DNA of 62,139 bases from Deltaproteobacteria bacterium (GCA_029553375.1 JAKPCH010000056.1:1-62139), one strand, 5' to 3'; shown: positions 26,445 through 37,339, numbered from the stretch's first letter. Made by a program: numbers and translations. The notes: generated by a model not told the origin, from the sequence alone.

Positions 26445-27857
26445 ATGAGGGAAGTGTACGGCGGCGGAAAGATAAACGGCATGAGGAGGAAGGTCGAGAC
26501 GATCCATTTCGTCGGCATCGGCGGCATAGGCATGAGCGGCATCGCCGAGGTCCTCCTGAATCTGGGTTACAAGGTCACGGGCTCGGATCTCGGCGTCACG
26601 GACATCACCCAACGCCTCCGCGACCTCGGGGCCGTGGTTTACCACGGCCACCGGGCCGAGCAGGTGGGCCGGGCCGACGTCGTGGTGACCTCGACGGCCG
26701 TCCGCAAGGACAATCCGGAGGTCCTGGAGGCCCACCGGAGGGGGATACCCGTCATCCCCAGGGCGGAGATGCTGGCGGAACTCCTCAAGATGAAGTTCTC
26801 CATCGCCGTCTCGGGCAGTCACGGCAAGACGACGACGACCTCCATGATCGCCACCGTCCTGGCGGCGGGGGGGCTGGACCCCACCATGGTCATCGGCGGC
26901 AAGCTGGGGAGCATCGGGAGCAACGCCAAGATGGGGGACGGGGAGATCATCGTCGCCGAGGCGGACGAGAGCGACGGCTCCTTCCTGAAGCTCGGGCCCA
27001 CCATGGCCGTCATCACCAACATCGACCGGGAGCACCTGGACCATTACCGCGACATCGACGAGATCAAGGAGGCCTTCCTCAAGTTCGCCAATATCGTGCC
27101 CTTCTACGGTTGCACCGTGGCCTGCGTCGACGACCCCCACGTCCGTGAGATCCTGCCCGAGGTCAAGCGGCGGGTCATAACCTACGCCGTCGATCGCGAG
27201 GCCGACTACCGGGCGTCGGGGGTGAGGCTCAGGGGGAGGTCTTCGTCCTTCCACGTCCTGAGGCGGGGCGAGGACCTGGGGGAGGTGGTCCTCAACGTGC
27301 CCGGGGCCTGCAACGTCGCCAACGCCATGGCGGCCGTCGCCGTGGCCATGGAGATCGACATGGATTTTGACGCCGTCAGGGAGGGGATCGGGCGGTTTTC
27401 CGGCGTCCACAGGCGCCTCGAGACCAAGGGGGAGGTCGGCGGCGTGACCGTCGTGGACGATTACGGCCATCACCCCACGGAGATCAGAGAGACCCTGGCG
27501 GCGGCCCGGCAGCTGTGGGACGGGCGGCTGATCGTCGTCTTCCAGCCCCACCGCTACACCCGTACCAAGGCCCTCTTCGACGAGTTCACCACGGCCTTTC
27601 CCGCCGCCGATGTCCTGATCGTCACGGAGATCTACGCCGCCAGCGAGGAGCCCATCGAGGGCGTCTCCGGCGAGGCCCTCGCCCGGGCCATGGCTCGAAA
27701 GGGCGGGGAGGTCGTCTATGTCAAGGACATGGAAGAGGTGGTCGAACGCCTCATGGCCGTCGCCCGGCCGGGGGACGTGATCGTCACCCAGGGGGCGGGT
27801 TCGGTCTGGAAGGTGGGTGAGGCCTTCCTCGAGAGGTACCGGGGGAAGGGTAACTGA
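26445..27857 (+). CDS. murC: UDP-MurNAc:L-Ala ligase MurC
   Basis: First Mur ligase, adding L-alanine to UDP-MurNAc. It is 470 residues from ATG 26445, preceded by GGAGG; the ATG at 26481 is the alternative and has a poorer site, so the extra 12 N-terminal residues are less certain. The motifs FVGIGGIGMSGIAEVL, the ATP loop SGSHGKTTTT and DDYGHHPTEI are clear. The stop shares one base with the murB ATG. Confidence 0.96.
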   Translation: MREVYGGGKINGMRRKVETIHFVGIGGIGMSGIAEVLLNLGYKVTGSDLGVTDITQRLRDLGAVVYHGHRAEQVGRADVVVTSTAVRKDNPEVLEAHRRGIPVIPRAEMLAELLKMKFSIAVSGSHGKTTTTSMIATVLAAGGLDPTMVIGGKLGSIGSNAKMGDGEIIVAEADESDGSFLKLGPTMAVITNIDREHLDHYRDIDEIKEAFLKFANIVPFYGCTVACVDDPHVREILPEVKRRVITYAVDREADYRASGVRLRGRSSSFHVLRRGEDLGEVVLNVPGACNVANAMAAVAVAMEIDMDFDAVREGIGRFSGVHRRLETKGEVGGVTVVDDYGHHPTEIRETLAAARQLWDGRLIVVFQPHRYTRTKALFDEFTTAFPAADVLIVTEIYAASEEPIEGVSGEALARAMARKGGEVVYVKDMEEVVERLMAVARPGDVIVTQGAGSVWKVGEAFLERYRGKGN

Positions 27858-28777
27858 TGGAAGAAGGGATCCGCGAAGGATTGCGGGCCTTGGTAGGCGA
27901 GAGGGTCCTCTTTGCGGCCCCCCTTTCGGAATACACCTCCATGGGCGTGGGAGGGGCGGCGGACGCCCTGGTCTTCCCCGAGACCGTCGCCGAGGCGGCC
28001 AGGGTCGTCGCCTTCCTCAAGGCGGAGGGCGTGCCCTTCATCCCCGTGGGGAACTTGACGAATCTCATCGTCCGCGACGGCGGCTACCGGGGGGTCGTCC
28101 TGTGCCTCAAGGGGTTGCGGCGCCTCCACGTGGCGGGGGAGGGGGAGGACGGCCTTGCCCTCACCGCCGAGGCGGGGGTCCCCCTTTCCTCCCTCGTCGC
28201 CGTGGGGATGGAGGAGGGCGCGGCGGGCCTGGAATTCCTCGCGGGCATCCCGGGCAGCGTCGGCGGGGCCCTGAGGATGAACGCCGGCGCCTTCGGTCGG
28301 GAGATGAAGGACATCGTGGCCTCCGTCTCCCTCCTCAGATTCGGGGGCGAGGTGGATCACGTGCCTAGGGAGGAGTTGAAATTCGCCTACCGCCGCCTTT
28401 TCCTCGCCGAGGGGGACGTCATCGTCGCCGGTGTCTTTTCCCTGAAGAGGGGCGAGCGGTCCCGGATCCGGTCCCGGGTGGAGGAGATCATGACCATGAG
28501 GCGCGAGAGGCACCCCGCGGGTTGGGGGAGCGCCGGATCGATCTTCAAAAACCCCCCCGGCGCGGCGGCGGGGCGTCTCATCGAGGAGGCGGGCCTCAAG
28601 GGACTGGAGGTGGGGGGTGCCCGGGTCTCGGAGAAACACGGCAATTTCATCGTCAACAGAGGGGGTGCCAGGGCGGCGGACGTCCTGGCCCTGATGGAGA
28701 TCGTCAGGGAAAGGGTGGAGGCGGTCACGGGGATCGTCCTCGAGGCGGAGGTGGAGGTCATAGGGGAAGAGGGATGA
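27857..28777 (+). CDS. murB: UDP-N-acetylenolpyruvoylglucosamine reductase MurB
   Basis: FAD- and NADPH-dependent reductase giving UDP-MurNAc. It is 306 residues. The FAD-binding segment has TSMGVGGAADALVFPET near 29-45 and the VGNLTNLIVRDGG loop near 64-76. The catalytic-site motifs AGIPGSVGGALRMNAGAFG near 129-147 and GSAGSIFKNP near 224-233 are present, and the product is closer to type II (Tyr-loop-lacking) MurB in length. It sits between murC and ftsQ, where many relatives also carry ddl; ddl is absent here. Confidence 0.95.
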   Translation: MEEGIREGLRALVGERVLFAAPLSEYTSMGVGGAADALVFPETVAEAARVVAFLKAEGVPFIPVGNLTNLIVRDGGYRGVVLCLKGLRRLHVAGEGEDGLALTAEAGVPLSSLVAVGMEEGAAGLEFLAGIPGSVGGALRMNAGAFGREMKDIVASVSLLRFGGEVDHVPREELKFAYRRLFLAEGDVIVAGVFSLKRGERSRIRSRVEEIMTMRRERHPAGWGSAGSIFKNPPGAAAGRLIEEAGLKGLEVGGARVSEKHGNFIVNRGGARAADVLALMEIVRERVEAVTGIVLEAEVEVIGEEG

Positions 28778-29637
28778 GGAGACTGTTTCCCATAAGGAGG
28801 AAGAGACCCTACGCCGTGCCCCCGGCCCGTTACCGTCTCCGGAGGAACTCCGGGGCCCTGGCGAGGGACGCCGCCTTCGCCCTCTTGTCCCTCCTGGCCG
28901 TGGCGGGGGCCGCCTCCCTTTGGATCTACTGCTACGCCCATCTCATGAGCCTCCCCTTCTTGGCGGTGAGGGAGGTCGTCGCCCGGGGGTGCCAGGAACT
29001 GCAAGAGAGGGACGTCCTCGCCCTGGCGGGGGTACCCAGGGGCGTCAACCTCCTGGCCGTGGATTTGACGGAGACGGCGGCGCGGGTAAAGAGGAATCCC
29101 TGGGTCCGGGAGGCCTATGTGGGCCGCGAATACCCCGACCGCCTCGTCGTAGAGATCCGGGAGCGCAGACCCGTGGCCCTCTTCAAGAGGGGGGAGGAGT
29201 TGTACCTCCTCGACGAGGAGGGGACGGCCTTCAAGAGGTTGGAGGGAAGGGACAACCGGGACCTCCCCGTCCTGACGGGATTGGCCGGGGAAGGACCCGA
29301 GAGGGAGGCCCTGATGAAAAAGACCCTCTCCCTCCTGGGGGTCCTCTCCCGGCAGGGGACGTTCCCCGATATCGCCAGCGTCTCGGAGATCCATGCCGAC
29401 CCGAGGCAGGGTTTCCTCATCTTTACCAACCGGGGCTACGGACTCCAGGTGGGCCTCGACGATTTCGAGGTCAAGCTCAGGGAACTGCCCACGGTCCTGG
29501 CCGATCTCACGAGGAGAAACCTGCGGACCGGTTTCCTCCTCATCGACCTGAGCGAACCGGGGAAGATCACGGTCCAGAGGCGGGATATCACGACGCCGCC
29601 GGCGGGGTCGGACGAGAGGGCGCGTTACAAGACATGA
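28774..29637 (+). CDS. ftsQ: Cell division protein FtsQ
   Basis: Bitopic divisome protein, 287 residues from ATG 28774, which overlaps the murB stop as ATGA. A basic cytosolic segment of about 28 residues precedes one membrane helix (about 33-55). A POTRA domain follows (about 58-128; FLAVREVVARGCQELQERD near its start) and then the FtsQ C-terminal beta domain. The frame is open upstream within murB but without FtsQ similarity. Sequence conservation is low in this family, so the call leans partly on position and topology. Confidence 0.9.
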   Translation: MRRLFPIRRKRPYAVPPARYRLRRNSGALARDAAFALLSLLAVAGAASLWIYCYAHLMSLPFLAVREVVARGCQELQERDVLALAGVPRGVNLLAVDLTETAARVKRNPWVREAYVGREYPDRLVVEIRERRPVALFKRGEELYLLDEEGTAFKRLEGRDNRDLPVLTGLAGEGPEREALMKKTLSLLGVLSRQGTFPDIASVSEIHADPRQGFLIFTNRGYGLQVGLDDFEVKLRELPTVLADLTRRNLRTGFLLIDLSEPGKITVQRRDITTPPAGSDERARYKT

Positions 29638-29647
29638 AAGGGAAGGG

Positions 29648-30880
<1,233 letters not shown>

Positions 30881-30896
30881 TGGGGAGGGATAAGGC

Positions 30897-32045
30897 ATGT
30901 TTGAGTTGACGGAAGCGGCGACGGCGACCTCGGCGAGGATCAAGGTGATCGGCATCGGCGGCGGCGGGGGCAACGCGGTGAACACCATGATCTCCTACGA
31001 CCTGAGGGGGGTGGAGTTTCTCAGCGCCAACACGGACACCCAGGCCCTCAGGGCCTCCGCCGCGCCCACGAAGATCCAGCTGGGCGCCGAGATCACGCGG
31101 GGTCTGGGGGCGGGTGCCATCCCCGAGGTGGGGAGGAAGGCCGCCATGGAGACCAAGGACCTCCTCTACCAGCACCTGGAGGGGGCGGACATGGTCTTCA
31201 TCACCGCCGGTCTCGGCGGGGGGACGGGGACGGGCGGGGCGCCCGTGGTGGCGGAGATCTGTCGGGAACTGGGGGCCCTCACCGTCGCCGTCGTCACCAA
31301 GCCCTTCCTCTTCGAGGGCCGGAGGCGCATCAGGCAGGCCGAGGAGGGGGTGGGGGAGCTGCGGGGCATGGTGGACAGCCTCATCGTCGTCCCCAACCAG
31401 CGCCTCCTCAGTCTCGGGGGCCGGAACCTCACGGTGCCTGAGGCCTTCAAGAAGGCCGACGAGATCCTCTACCATGCCGTCAAGGGGATCTCGGACCTCA
31501 TCAACGTCCATGGTCTCATCAATCTCGATTTCGCCGACGTGAAGACCGTCATGGCCAACATGGGTCTGGCCCTCATGGGCATCGGCACGGCGTCGGGGGA
31601 AAACCGGGCCGTCGAGGCGGCCCAGCGGGCCATCTCCTCCCCCCTCCTGGAGGACAACAGCATCCAGGGGGCCCAGGGGCTCCTCCTCAACATCACCGGC
31701 GGCCCCGACCTGAGCCTCTACGAGGTGAACGAGGCCTCCTCCATGATCCAGAAGGAGGCCCACGAGGACGCGAACATCATCTTCGGCATGGTCATCGACG
31801 AGACGATGGGCGAGGAGGTGAGGGTCACGGTCATCGCCACGGGCTTCGAGGAACTGGGGCGCAGGCGGGAGGGCCTCGGCAAGGTCCAGGCCGTCGGCGC
31901 GCGGCGGGACGACCTCTCCGTTCCGCCCTTCCTGAGGAACAGCGAGCGCAAGGCCCCGGGACGCGCCGTGACGAATTTCTCCGCCGACGACTACGACGAA
32001 CTGGACCTGGAGAAACCCGCCATCGCGAGGAGACAGGCCGATTGA
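30897..32045 (+). CDS. ftsZ: Cell division GTPase FtsZ
   Basis: Tubulin homologue that forms the Z-ring. It is 382 residues, with the tubulin signature GGGTGTG at 107-113, the N-terminal GGGGGNAVN loop and the T7-loop [11 protein letters not shown] near 204-214. A short variable linker follows, and the conserved C-terminal peptide has a [15 protein letters not shown] form, somewhat different from the common DDLDIPTFLR type. ATG 30897 follows a GGGAGGG-type site. Its stop overlaps the TTG start of the next gene. Confidence 0.97.
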   Translation: MFELTEAATATSARIKVIGIGGGGGNAVNTMISYDLRGVEFLSANTDTQALRASAAPTKIQLGAEITRGLGAGAIPEVGRKAAMETKDLLYQHLEGADMVFITAGLGGGTGTGGAPVVAEICRELGALTVAVVTKPFLFEGRRRIRQAEEGVGELRGMVDSLIVVPNQRLLSLGGRNLTVPEAFKKADEILYHAVKGISDLINVHGLINLDFADVKTVMANMGLALMGIGTASGENRAVEAAQRAISSPLLEDNSIQGAQGLLLNITGGPDLSLYEVNEASSMIQKEAHEDANIIFGMVIDETMGEEVRVTVIATGFEELGRRREGLGKVQAVGARRDDLSVPPFLRNSERKAPGRAVTNFSADDYDELDLEKPAIARRQAD

Positions 32046-33751
32046 CGAACCCCGGCCGGGGAAGGGGCGGCAGGAGGGAAGGCCTCCTGAGGGAGGAAGA
32101 GGGCGGGGTGAGGAAGGAGGGCAGAAACCTCACCCGGGTCTGCCTCGCCTACCCCAACCGCTACGAGACGGGGATGAACAACCTCGGTTTCCTGGCGGTC
32201 TACCGGATCTTCAACGACTTCCCCACCGTGGCCTGTGAACGGGCCTTTTATCCCGATCCCGGGGAGGGAGGCCCTTCCCCCCCGGGATCCCTCCCCATCT
32301 TGAGCGTCGAGTCCCAAAGCCCCCTGCGGTCCTTCGCCGTCGTCGCCTTTTCCGTCTCCTTCGAAAACGATTATCCCCGCCTGGTCTCCATGCTGCTGGG
32401 CTCCCGCATCCCCCCCCTGAGGGAGGAGCGGCGGGAGGAGGATCCCCTCGTCATGGCGGGCGGTATCGCCGCCACCATGAACCCCGAGCCCCTGAGCGAT
32501 TTCGTGGATCTGTTTCTCATCGGCGAGGCCGAGGCCTCGCTCCCCGCCTTCATCGCCCGCTATCTCGAGGCGAGGCGCGCGGGTATGACCAAGGGGGAGC
32601 TCCTCGAAGACCTCCAGCGCCACGTCCGGGGCGTCTATGTGCCCTCCCTCTACAACCCTTCCTACGGCCCCGACGGCCGCCTGGCGTCCTTCGAACCCCT
32701 GAAGCCGGATCTCCCGCGGAAGATAAAACGGCCTTTTCTTGAGGATCTCGACGCGGCGCCGGCGGAGCAGACGATCCTGCCCCGGGACGCCGCCCTCTCC
32801 GGCATGTACCTGACGGAGGTGAGCCGGGGTTGCGGCCGGGGATGCCGGTTCTGCGCCGCCGGCTATCATTACCGGCCGCCCCGGTTCCGGGGGTGGGACA
32901 GTGTGCGGGCGTCCCTGGAGCGGGGCCTCGCCGCCCGGGGCCGGATCGGTCTAGTCGGGACGGCCGTCTCCGACCATCCCCACCTGGAGAGGATGGGGCG
33001 TTTCGTCTTGGAGCGGGGGGGGCGCCTCGCCGTGGGTTCCCTGCGGGTGGACGCCCTCCGGGAGGAGTTGGTGGGTCTTTTGGCCCGGGGGGGGATCGAG
33101 ACCCCCGCCCTGGCCCCCGAGGCGGGATCCCAGGAACTGCGGGACCTGATCCGCAAGGGGATCGACGACGAGGGGATCATGGCGGCGGCGGCCATGCTCC
33201 TGAGGCACGGCATCGTGAACCTGCGCCTGTACTTCCTCATCGGCCTGCCCACGGAGGGGGACGGGGACGCGGCGGCCATCGCGGACCTCGCCCGGAGGAT
33301 CGCCGGGGTCACGGCGGGGGGGCGGCGCTTCCGCCGGATCACCCTCTCCGTCAACCCCTTCGTCCCGAAGGCGGGGACGCCCCTCCAGTGGTACCCCCTC
33401 GCCGACGCCGGCGAGACCCGGCGGCGGATCAGGGCCCTCTCCTCGGACCTCCGCCGGGAGGCCGTCTTCGCCCTCCGCTGCTCCTCGCCCCGGGAGGCCT
33501 ATCTACAGGCCCTCTTCTCCCTCGGGGACCGGCGGGTGGGGGGGATCATCCTCCACTACGTCCGCACGGGGAGCTGGCCGCGGGCCTTCCGGGAGGCCGC
33601 CGTCTCCCCCGATTTCTTCGTCTACCGGCCGAAGGACCCGGGGGAGGTCCTGCCGTGGGACTTCATCGACACCGGTGTCCCGCGGGCATACCTCGTCGGG
33701 GAGTACGAAAGGACCGTCGCGGCGGGTAGGGATCGGAAAAAAACAGGTTGA
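32042..33751 (+). CDS. Radical SAM protein, TIGR03960-like, function unknown
   Basis: Up to 569 residues. The radical SAM cluster motif CxxxCxxC is C264, C268 and C271 ([11 protein letters not shown]), so a 4Fe-4S cluster and AdoMet cleavage are expected. The N-terminal 200 residues match the vitamin-B12-domain-like part of TIGR03960 proteins ([32 protein letters not shown]). The usual fused C-terminal TIGR03936 partner is absent. No substrate is known to me. The start is uncertain: TTG 32042 overlaps the ftsZ stop as TTGA, while GTG 32108 is an alternative closer to the conserved region. The gene follows ftsZ in several deltaproteobacteria as far as I recall. Confidence 0.8.
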   Translation: MTNPGRGRGGRREGLLREEEGGVRKEGRNLTRVCLAYPNRYETGMNNLGFLAVYRIFNDFPTVACERAFYPDPGEGGPSPPGSLPILSVESQSPLRSFAVVAFSVSFENDYPRLVSMLLGSRIPPLREERREEDPLVMAGGIAATMNPEPLSDFVDLFLIGEAEASLPAFIARYLEARRAGMTKGELLEDLQRHVRGVYVPSLYNPSYGPDGRLASFEPLKPDLPRKIKRPFLEDLDAAPAEQTILPRDAALSGMYLTEVSRGCGRGCRFCAAGYHYRPPRFRGWDSVRASLERGLAARGRIGLVGTAVSDHPHLERMGRFVLERGGRLAVGSLRVDALREELVGLLARGGIETPALAPEAGSQELRDLIRKGIDDEGIMAAAAMLLRHGIVNLRLYFLIGLPTEGDGDAAAIADLARRIAGVTAGGRRFRRITLSVNPFVPKAGTPLQWYPLADAGETRRRIRALSSDLRREAVFALRCSSPREAYLQALFSLGDRRVGGIILHYVRTGSWPRAFREAAVSPDFFVYRPKDPGEVLPWDFIDTGVPRAYLVGEYERTVAAGRDRKKTG

Positions 33752-33776
33752 CAAGATTTCCGGGCCTGTGTTAGCC
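33748..33776 (+). promoter_or_regulatory. Weak candidate promoter of tRNA-Ala
   Basis: A perfect TTGACA at 33748-33753 overlaps the stop codon of the radical SAM gene. The best-spaced -10 (17 bp) is TTAGCC at 33771-33776, a poor match. The tRNA begins 30 bp further on, and the intervening sequence is G+C-rich, as is usual for stable-RNA promoters. Confidence 0.35.
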
Positions 33777-33805
33777 CCATCTCGAATCGCGTCGGCGCGA
33801 CTTGC

Positions 33806-33881
<76 letters not shown>

Positions 33882-33891
33882 GGAAGTTCCG

Positions 33892-33927
33892 GGGGCCACG
33901 GAAGATAGAGTTCCGGGCCCCTTTTTT
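33892..33927 (+). terminator. Rho-independent terminator after tRNA-Ala
   Basis: A two-part stem GGGGCC-CGGAA pairs with TTCCG-GGCCCC, with one bulged A and a 7-nt loop (33904-33910). Six Ts follow at 33922-33927. Confidence 0.85.
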
Positions 33928-33969
33928 CTGCCGCCGCCGGCGGGCGGCCTTGGGTATGGAAGGAGATCC

Positions 33970-35229
33970 ATGGAGAGGGAACTGACGCCCAGGTCCCTGG
34001 AGAAGATCCGGGCTCTCGTCGCCGCGGGCGTCGTCTGCCCCCATCCCCTGAGCCTCGACATCGGCGAGGAGGTCGACACGGGGCGCATCGCCCCCGGGGT
34101 GGTCCTCTACCCGGGCTGTCGCATCTACGGCGCCGGGACGGTCATCGCCGAGGACTGCCGCCTCGGCCACGAGGGCCCCGTCACCGTCGAGGACTGCCGC
34201 CTCGGCCCCGGCGTGGAGCTCAAGGGGGGGTTCTTCAGGCGCTCCGTCTTCTTGGCGAAGGCCTCTCTGGGCATGGGGGCCCACGTCCGGGAGGGGTGCC
34301 TCCTGGAGGAGGAGGCGGGGGGCGCCCACTGCGTCGGCCTGAAACAGACGATCCTCTTTCCCTTCGTCACCCTGGGGAGCCTCGTCAACCTCTGCGACTG
34401 CCTCGTCGCCGGCGGCACGAGCCGCCGGGACCACAGCGAGGTGGGGAGCTCCTACATCCATTTCAACTTCACCCCCGACGCCGACAAGGCCACCCCGTCC
34501 CTCGTCGGCGACGTCCCCCGGGGGGTGATGCTCAACCGGCCCCCCGTCTTCCTCGGGGGTCAGGGGGGCATGGTGGGCCCCGTGCGTCTGGGCTTCGGCA
34601 ATGTCGTGGCGGCGGGATCGATCATCCGCCGCGACTATCCAGAGGACGGGCAACTGATCTACGAGGCCCCGCCCGCCTCCCGGGTGAGGGAGTATCGGCC
34701 CGCCTCCTACCCCTCCTTCCGGCGGATCGTGGAGAACAACATCGTCTATCTCGCCAATCTGGCGGCCCTCGCCGAGTGGTACGCCCATGTCCGCCGCCCC
34801 TTCTTCGCCGCCCTGACCTTCGGGGACCTCATCTACGAGGGGGTGGTCGAGCTGCTGGCCGCGGCGAAGGAGGAACGCCTCAAGAGGCTCGCCGCCATGG
34901 CCGACAAGGCGGCCCAGGGTGCCGGCGAGGGCCCGAGGCGGGCCTTCCGGGAGGGACAGGGTTTCATCAACCGTCTCTTCACCGAGGGGGCCCCGGAGGT
35001 CCTCAGGGCCGTCGAGCCCCTTCGGGAGGCCTTCCTCGGCGGGCTGGAGCGGTCGATCGGGGGGGGCAAGGGGGATTACCTCGCCACCATCCGGTCTCTC
35101 CCCCCCGCCGTGTCGTCCCGGGGGACGGCCTGGCTGGGGGCCGTCGTCACGGCCTTCTGCCGCCGGGTGGCGGCGGGGATGCCGGACCTCGGCCTGTTCG
35201 GCGATCTGCCACCGTCGGGCGAGAGGTGA
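33970..35229 (+). CDS. Left-handed beta-helix protein, GlmU acyltransferase-like, partner of glmM
   Basis: 419 residues from ATG 33970, which has AGGAG 5 nt upstream; the frame runs on upstream through the tRNA and that part is not coding. Residues about 40-230 show imperfect hexapeptide-type turns (GVVLYPGCRIYGAG, VTVEDCRLGPGV) of a left-handed beta helix, with a conserved DHSEVGSSYIHFNFTP segment. The C-terminal 180 residues are mainly helical. The beta-helix resembles the acetyltransferase half of GlmU, but no nucleotidyltransferase domain or its GXGTRM motif is visible. Related proteins are sometimes labelled UDP-GlcNAc pyrophosphorylase. Adjacency to glmM (39 bp) fits amino-sugar metabolism, but the reaction is not established. 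Confidence 0.65.
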   Translation: MERELTPRSLEKIRALVAAGVVCPHPLSLDIGEEVDTGRIAPGVVLYPGCRIYGAGTVIAEDCRLGHEGPVTVEDCRLGPGVELKGGFFRRSVFLAKASLGMGAHVREGCLLEEEAGGAHCVGLKQTILFPFVTLGSLVNLCDCLVAGGTSRRDHSEVGSSYIHFNFTPDADKATPSLVGDVPRGVMLNRPPVFLGGQGGMVGPVRLGFGNVVAAGSIIRRDYPEDGQLIYEAPPASRVREYRPASYPSFRRIVENNIVYLANLAALAEWYAHVRRPFFAALTFGDLIYEGVVELLAAAKEERLKRLAAMADKAAQGAGEGPRRAFREGQGFINRLFTEGAPEVLRAVEPLREAFLGGLERSIGGGKGDYLATIRSLPPAVSSRGTAWLGAVVTAFCRRVAAGMPDLGLFGDLPPSGER

Positions 35230-35268
35230 GTCGGCGGGGTAAAAAGGCGCAAACACAAAGGACGTACC

Positions 35269-36624
35269 ATGGGCAAGCTATTCGGAACGGACGGGATCCG
35301 CGGGGAGGCGAACCGCTATCCCATGATCCCGGAGATCGCCTTCGGCGTCGGGAGGGCCATCACCCACCTCTTCAGGAAGGGGGGGCATCGGCCCGTCGTC
35401 ATCATCGGCAAGGACACCCGCCTGTCGGGCTACATGCTGGAGAGCGCCCTCGAGGCGGGCGTCACCTCCATGGGGGGTAACTCTTACCTCGTCGGGGTGA
35501 TGCCCACGCCGGGCATCGCCTACATCGCCAACAGCATGCGGGCCGACGCGGGCGTCGTCATCTCGGCCTCCCACAACCCCTTCCAGGACAACGGGATCAA
35601 GATCTTCGGGGGGGACGGTTTCAAGCTGAGGGACGACCAGGAGGAGGTCATCGAGGACCTGATCCTCAACGACCGTTTCGCCGACCTTTTGCCCCTGGGC
35701 GCCGACATCGGCCGGGCCTTCCGTCTCGAGGGCGTCAACGGCCGCTACATCGTCTTTCTCAAGAACACCTTCCCCCGCCACCTCTCCATGGAGGGGATGA
35801 AGATCGTCCTGGACACGGCCAACGGCGCCGCCTACCGTGTGGCCCCCGAGACCTTCGCGGAACTGGGGGCGGAGGTCGAGGTGATCCACAAGACGCCCAA
35901 CGGCGTCAACATCAACGACCGGTGCGGCTCCCAGCACACGGAGCTCCTCAGGCGGAAGGTCGTGGAGACGGGCGCGGCCGTCGGCCTGGCCTTCGACGGC
36001 GACGGGGACCGCCTCATCGCCGTCGACGAGAAGGGGCGGGAGGTGAGGGGCGATCAGATCCTCGTCATCTGCGGTTACGTCCTGAAGAAGGAGGGGAGGC
36101 TGAAGAACGATCTCATCGTCAGCACCGTCATGAGCAATCTCGGTCTGAAGGCGGCCTGCAGGAGGTACGGCTTCCGTCACCACATGACCAAGGTGGGGGA
36201 CCGCTACGTCCTCGAGGACATGCTGAGGCTGGGTTCCGTCCTCGGGGGGGAGGAGGCGGGGCACCTGATCTTCCTGGAGCACCACACGACGGGGGACGGG
36301 ATCATCGCCGCCCTCCAGCTCGTGGCGGCCATGGTGAAGGAGGGCAAGCCCCTGTCCGAGCTGGCGGCGATGATGGAGATCTTCCCCCAGCGGTTGATCA
36401 ACGTCGACGTGAGGGAAAAGCCGGACCTCGCAACGCTACCCCGGGTCATGGAGGCCATCAGGCAGGCGGAGGCGGAACTGGGCGACGAGGGACGCGTCCT
36501 CGTCCGCTACTCGGGCACCCAGGACATGTGCCGGGTCATGGTGGAAGGGCCGACGGACGAGGCCACGGAGAGGTACTGCCGCCGTATCGCCGACGTCGTC
36601 AGGGCCGAGATCGGCGTCGCCTGA
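35269..36624 (+). CDS. glmM: Phosphoglucosamine mutase GlmM
   Basis: Interconverts glucosamine 6- and 1-phosphate on the route to UDP-GlcNAc. It is 451 residues. The phosphoserine loop SASHNP is near 101-106, the metal loop DGDGDR near 243-248, the sugar-binding GGEEAGH near 326-332 and the phosphate-binding RYSGTQ near 412-417. The N-terminal LFGTDGIRG is typical of GlmM rather than other phosphohexomutases. A TGA stop at 36622-36624 is followed by a candidate terminator and an A+T-rich gap. Confidence 0.96.
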   Translation: MGKLFGTDGIRGEANRYPMIPEIAFGVGRAITHLFRKGGHRPVVIIGKDTRLSGYMLESALEAGVTSMGGNSYLVGVMPTPGIAYIANSMRADAGVVISASHNPFQDNGIKIFGGDGFKLRDDQEEVIEDLILNDRFADLLPLGADIGRAFRLEGVNGRYIVFLKNTFPRHLSMEGMKIVLDTANGAAYRVAPETFAELGAEVEVIHKTPNGVNINDRCGSQHTELLRRKVVETGAAVGLAFDGDGDRLIAVDEKGREVRGDQILVICGYVLKKEGRLKNDLIVSTVMSNLGLKAACRRYGFRHHMTKVGDRYVLEDMLRLGSVLGGEEAGHLIFLEHHTTGDGIIAALQLVAAMVKEGKPLSELAAMMEIFPQRLINVDVREKPDLATLPRVMEAIRQAEAELGDEGRVLVRYSGTQDMCRVMVEGPTDEATERYCRRIADVVRAEIGVA

Positions 36625-36922
36625 CCGCCCCGACGGGAAAAATATCATACATATCTAAGATAAACCGGCATTTTGGCCCTCTCGGGCCTTGCGGCCCGCT
36701 CTTTTGATAATTCCAAATAATATCAATCGGTTACAAATTCCTCAATCGCTGCCTAAGCGTAGGTTTTCGCTCAATGATATCATGGACTTAAACCTTATGC
36801 TACGCGCATAATTTTCCTTCTCGCCGATCCCTCGGTGTCCTAAGGCCGGAAATAAATATCAGTATGGTATGAGTGGCTGTTTCCCCGTGGGGCGGCGGTC
36901 CGTCCCCGTCGGGTTGGGGGTG
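36625..36922. other. A+T-rich convergent intergenic island without a recognised gene
   Basis: This 298-bp gap lies between the 3' ends of glmM and the thioesterase gene. From about 36640 to 36870 it is much richer in A+T than the rest of the window. It contains four copies of ATATCA (36642, 36720, 36777, 36856), a G+C-rich terminator-like hairpin (36683-36705), and a weaker hairpin (TTATGC/GCATAA around 36797-36813). I see no supported reading frame, tRNA or known ncRNA. Confidence 0.6.
36683..36705 (+). terminator. Candidate terminator downstream of glmM
   Basis: CGGGCC (36683-36688) and GGCCCG (36693-36698) form a 6-bp stem with a TTGC loop; a CTCTTTT tract follows. It lies 59 bp after the glmM stop. 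Confidence 0.55.
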
Positions 36923-37321
36923 TCAGGTCTCTTCCCGCGGTGTCAGGTGCCCCTCGAGGATCGGTCGTATGGCGGGGGGGATGGGGAGGGGGCGGCGCCG
37001 TTTGTAGTCGAAGTGGACGAAGGTCGTCTCGCTCCGGACGCACAGGGCCCCTTCCTGGAAAAGCTCCTGGCCGAGGACGAGGCTGGTCCGGCCCACCTTC
37101 TTGACCCCCGTCTCGATCCGGACGTCCCGGCCGAAGAAGATCTCCCGGAGGTAGTCGATGTTTATGTTGACCATGATCAGGGCGGGCTCGGCGGGGTTTT
37201 CGCTGAAGAGGCGCAGGATCTCCGCGTAGCCCTCCTCCAGCCAGACGGGGACGGCGCTGTGGCCCACGTGGCCCGTGAGGTTGGTCTCGGAGACGCGGGG
37301 GGTGATGGTCCTGACGAACAT
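36923..37321 (-). CDS. 4HBT (YbgC-like) acyl-CoA thioesterase
   Basis: 132-residue hotdog-fold protein. The N-terminal segment VSETNLTGHVGHSAVPVWLEEGYAEI fits the family, where an Asp or Asn and a Glu near the dimer interface act on acyl-CoA thioesters. The usual DTDxxGHV motif is replaced by ETNLTGHV. Family members hydrolyse short or aromatic acyl-CoAs; the substrate cannot be told from the sequence. Read from ATG 37321. It is divergent from the TM2 gene, with an inverted repeat in its 5' leader (37340-37375). Confidence 0.75.
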   Translation of the reverse strand: MFVRTITPRVSETNLTGHVGHSAVPVWLEEGYAEILRLFSENPAEPALIMVNINIDYLREIFFGRDVRIETGVKKVGRTSLVLGQELFQEGALCVRSETTFVHFDYKRRRPLPIPPAIRPILEGHLTPREET

Positions 37322-37339
37322 CTCTGTCCCTCGAAGGAA

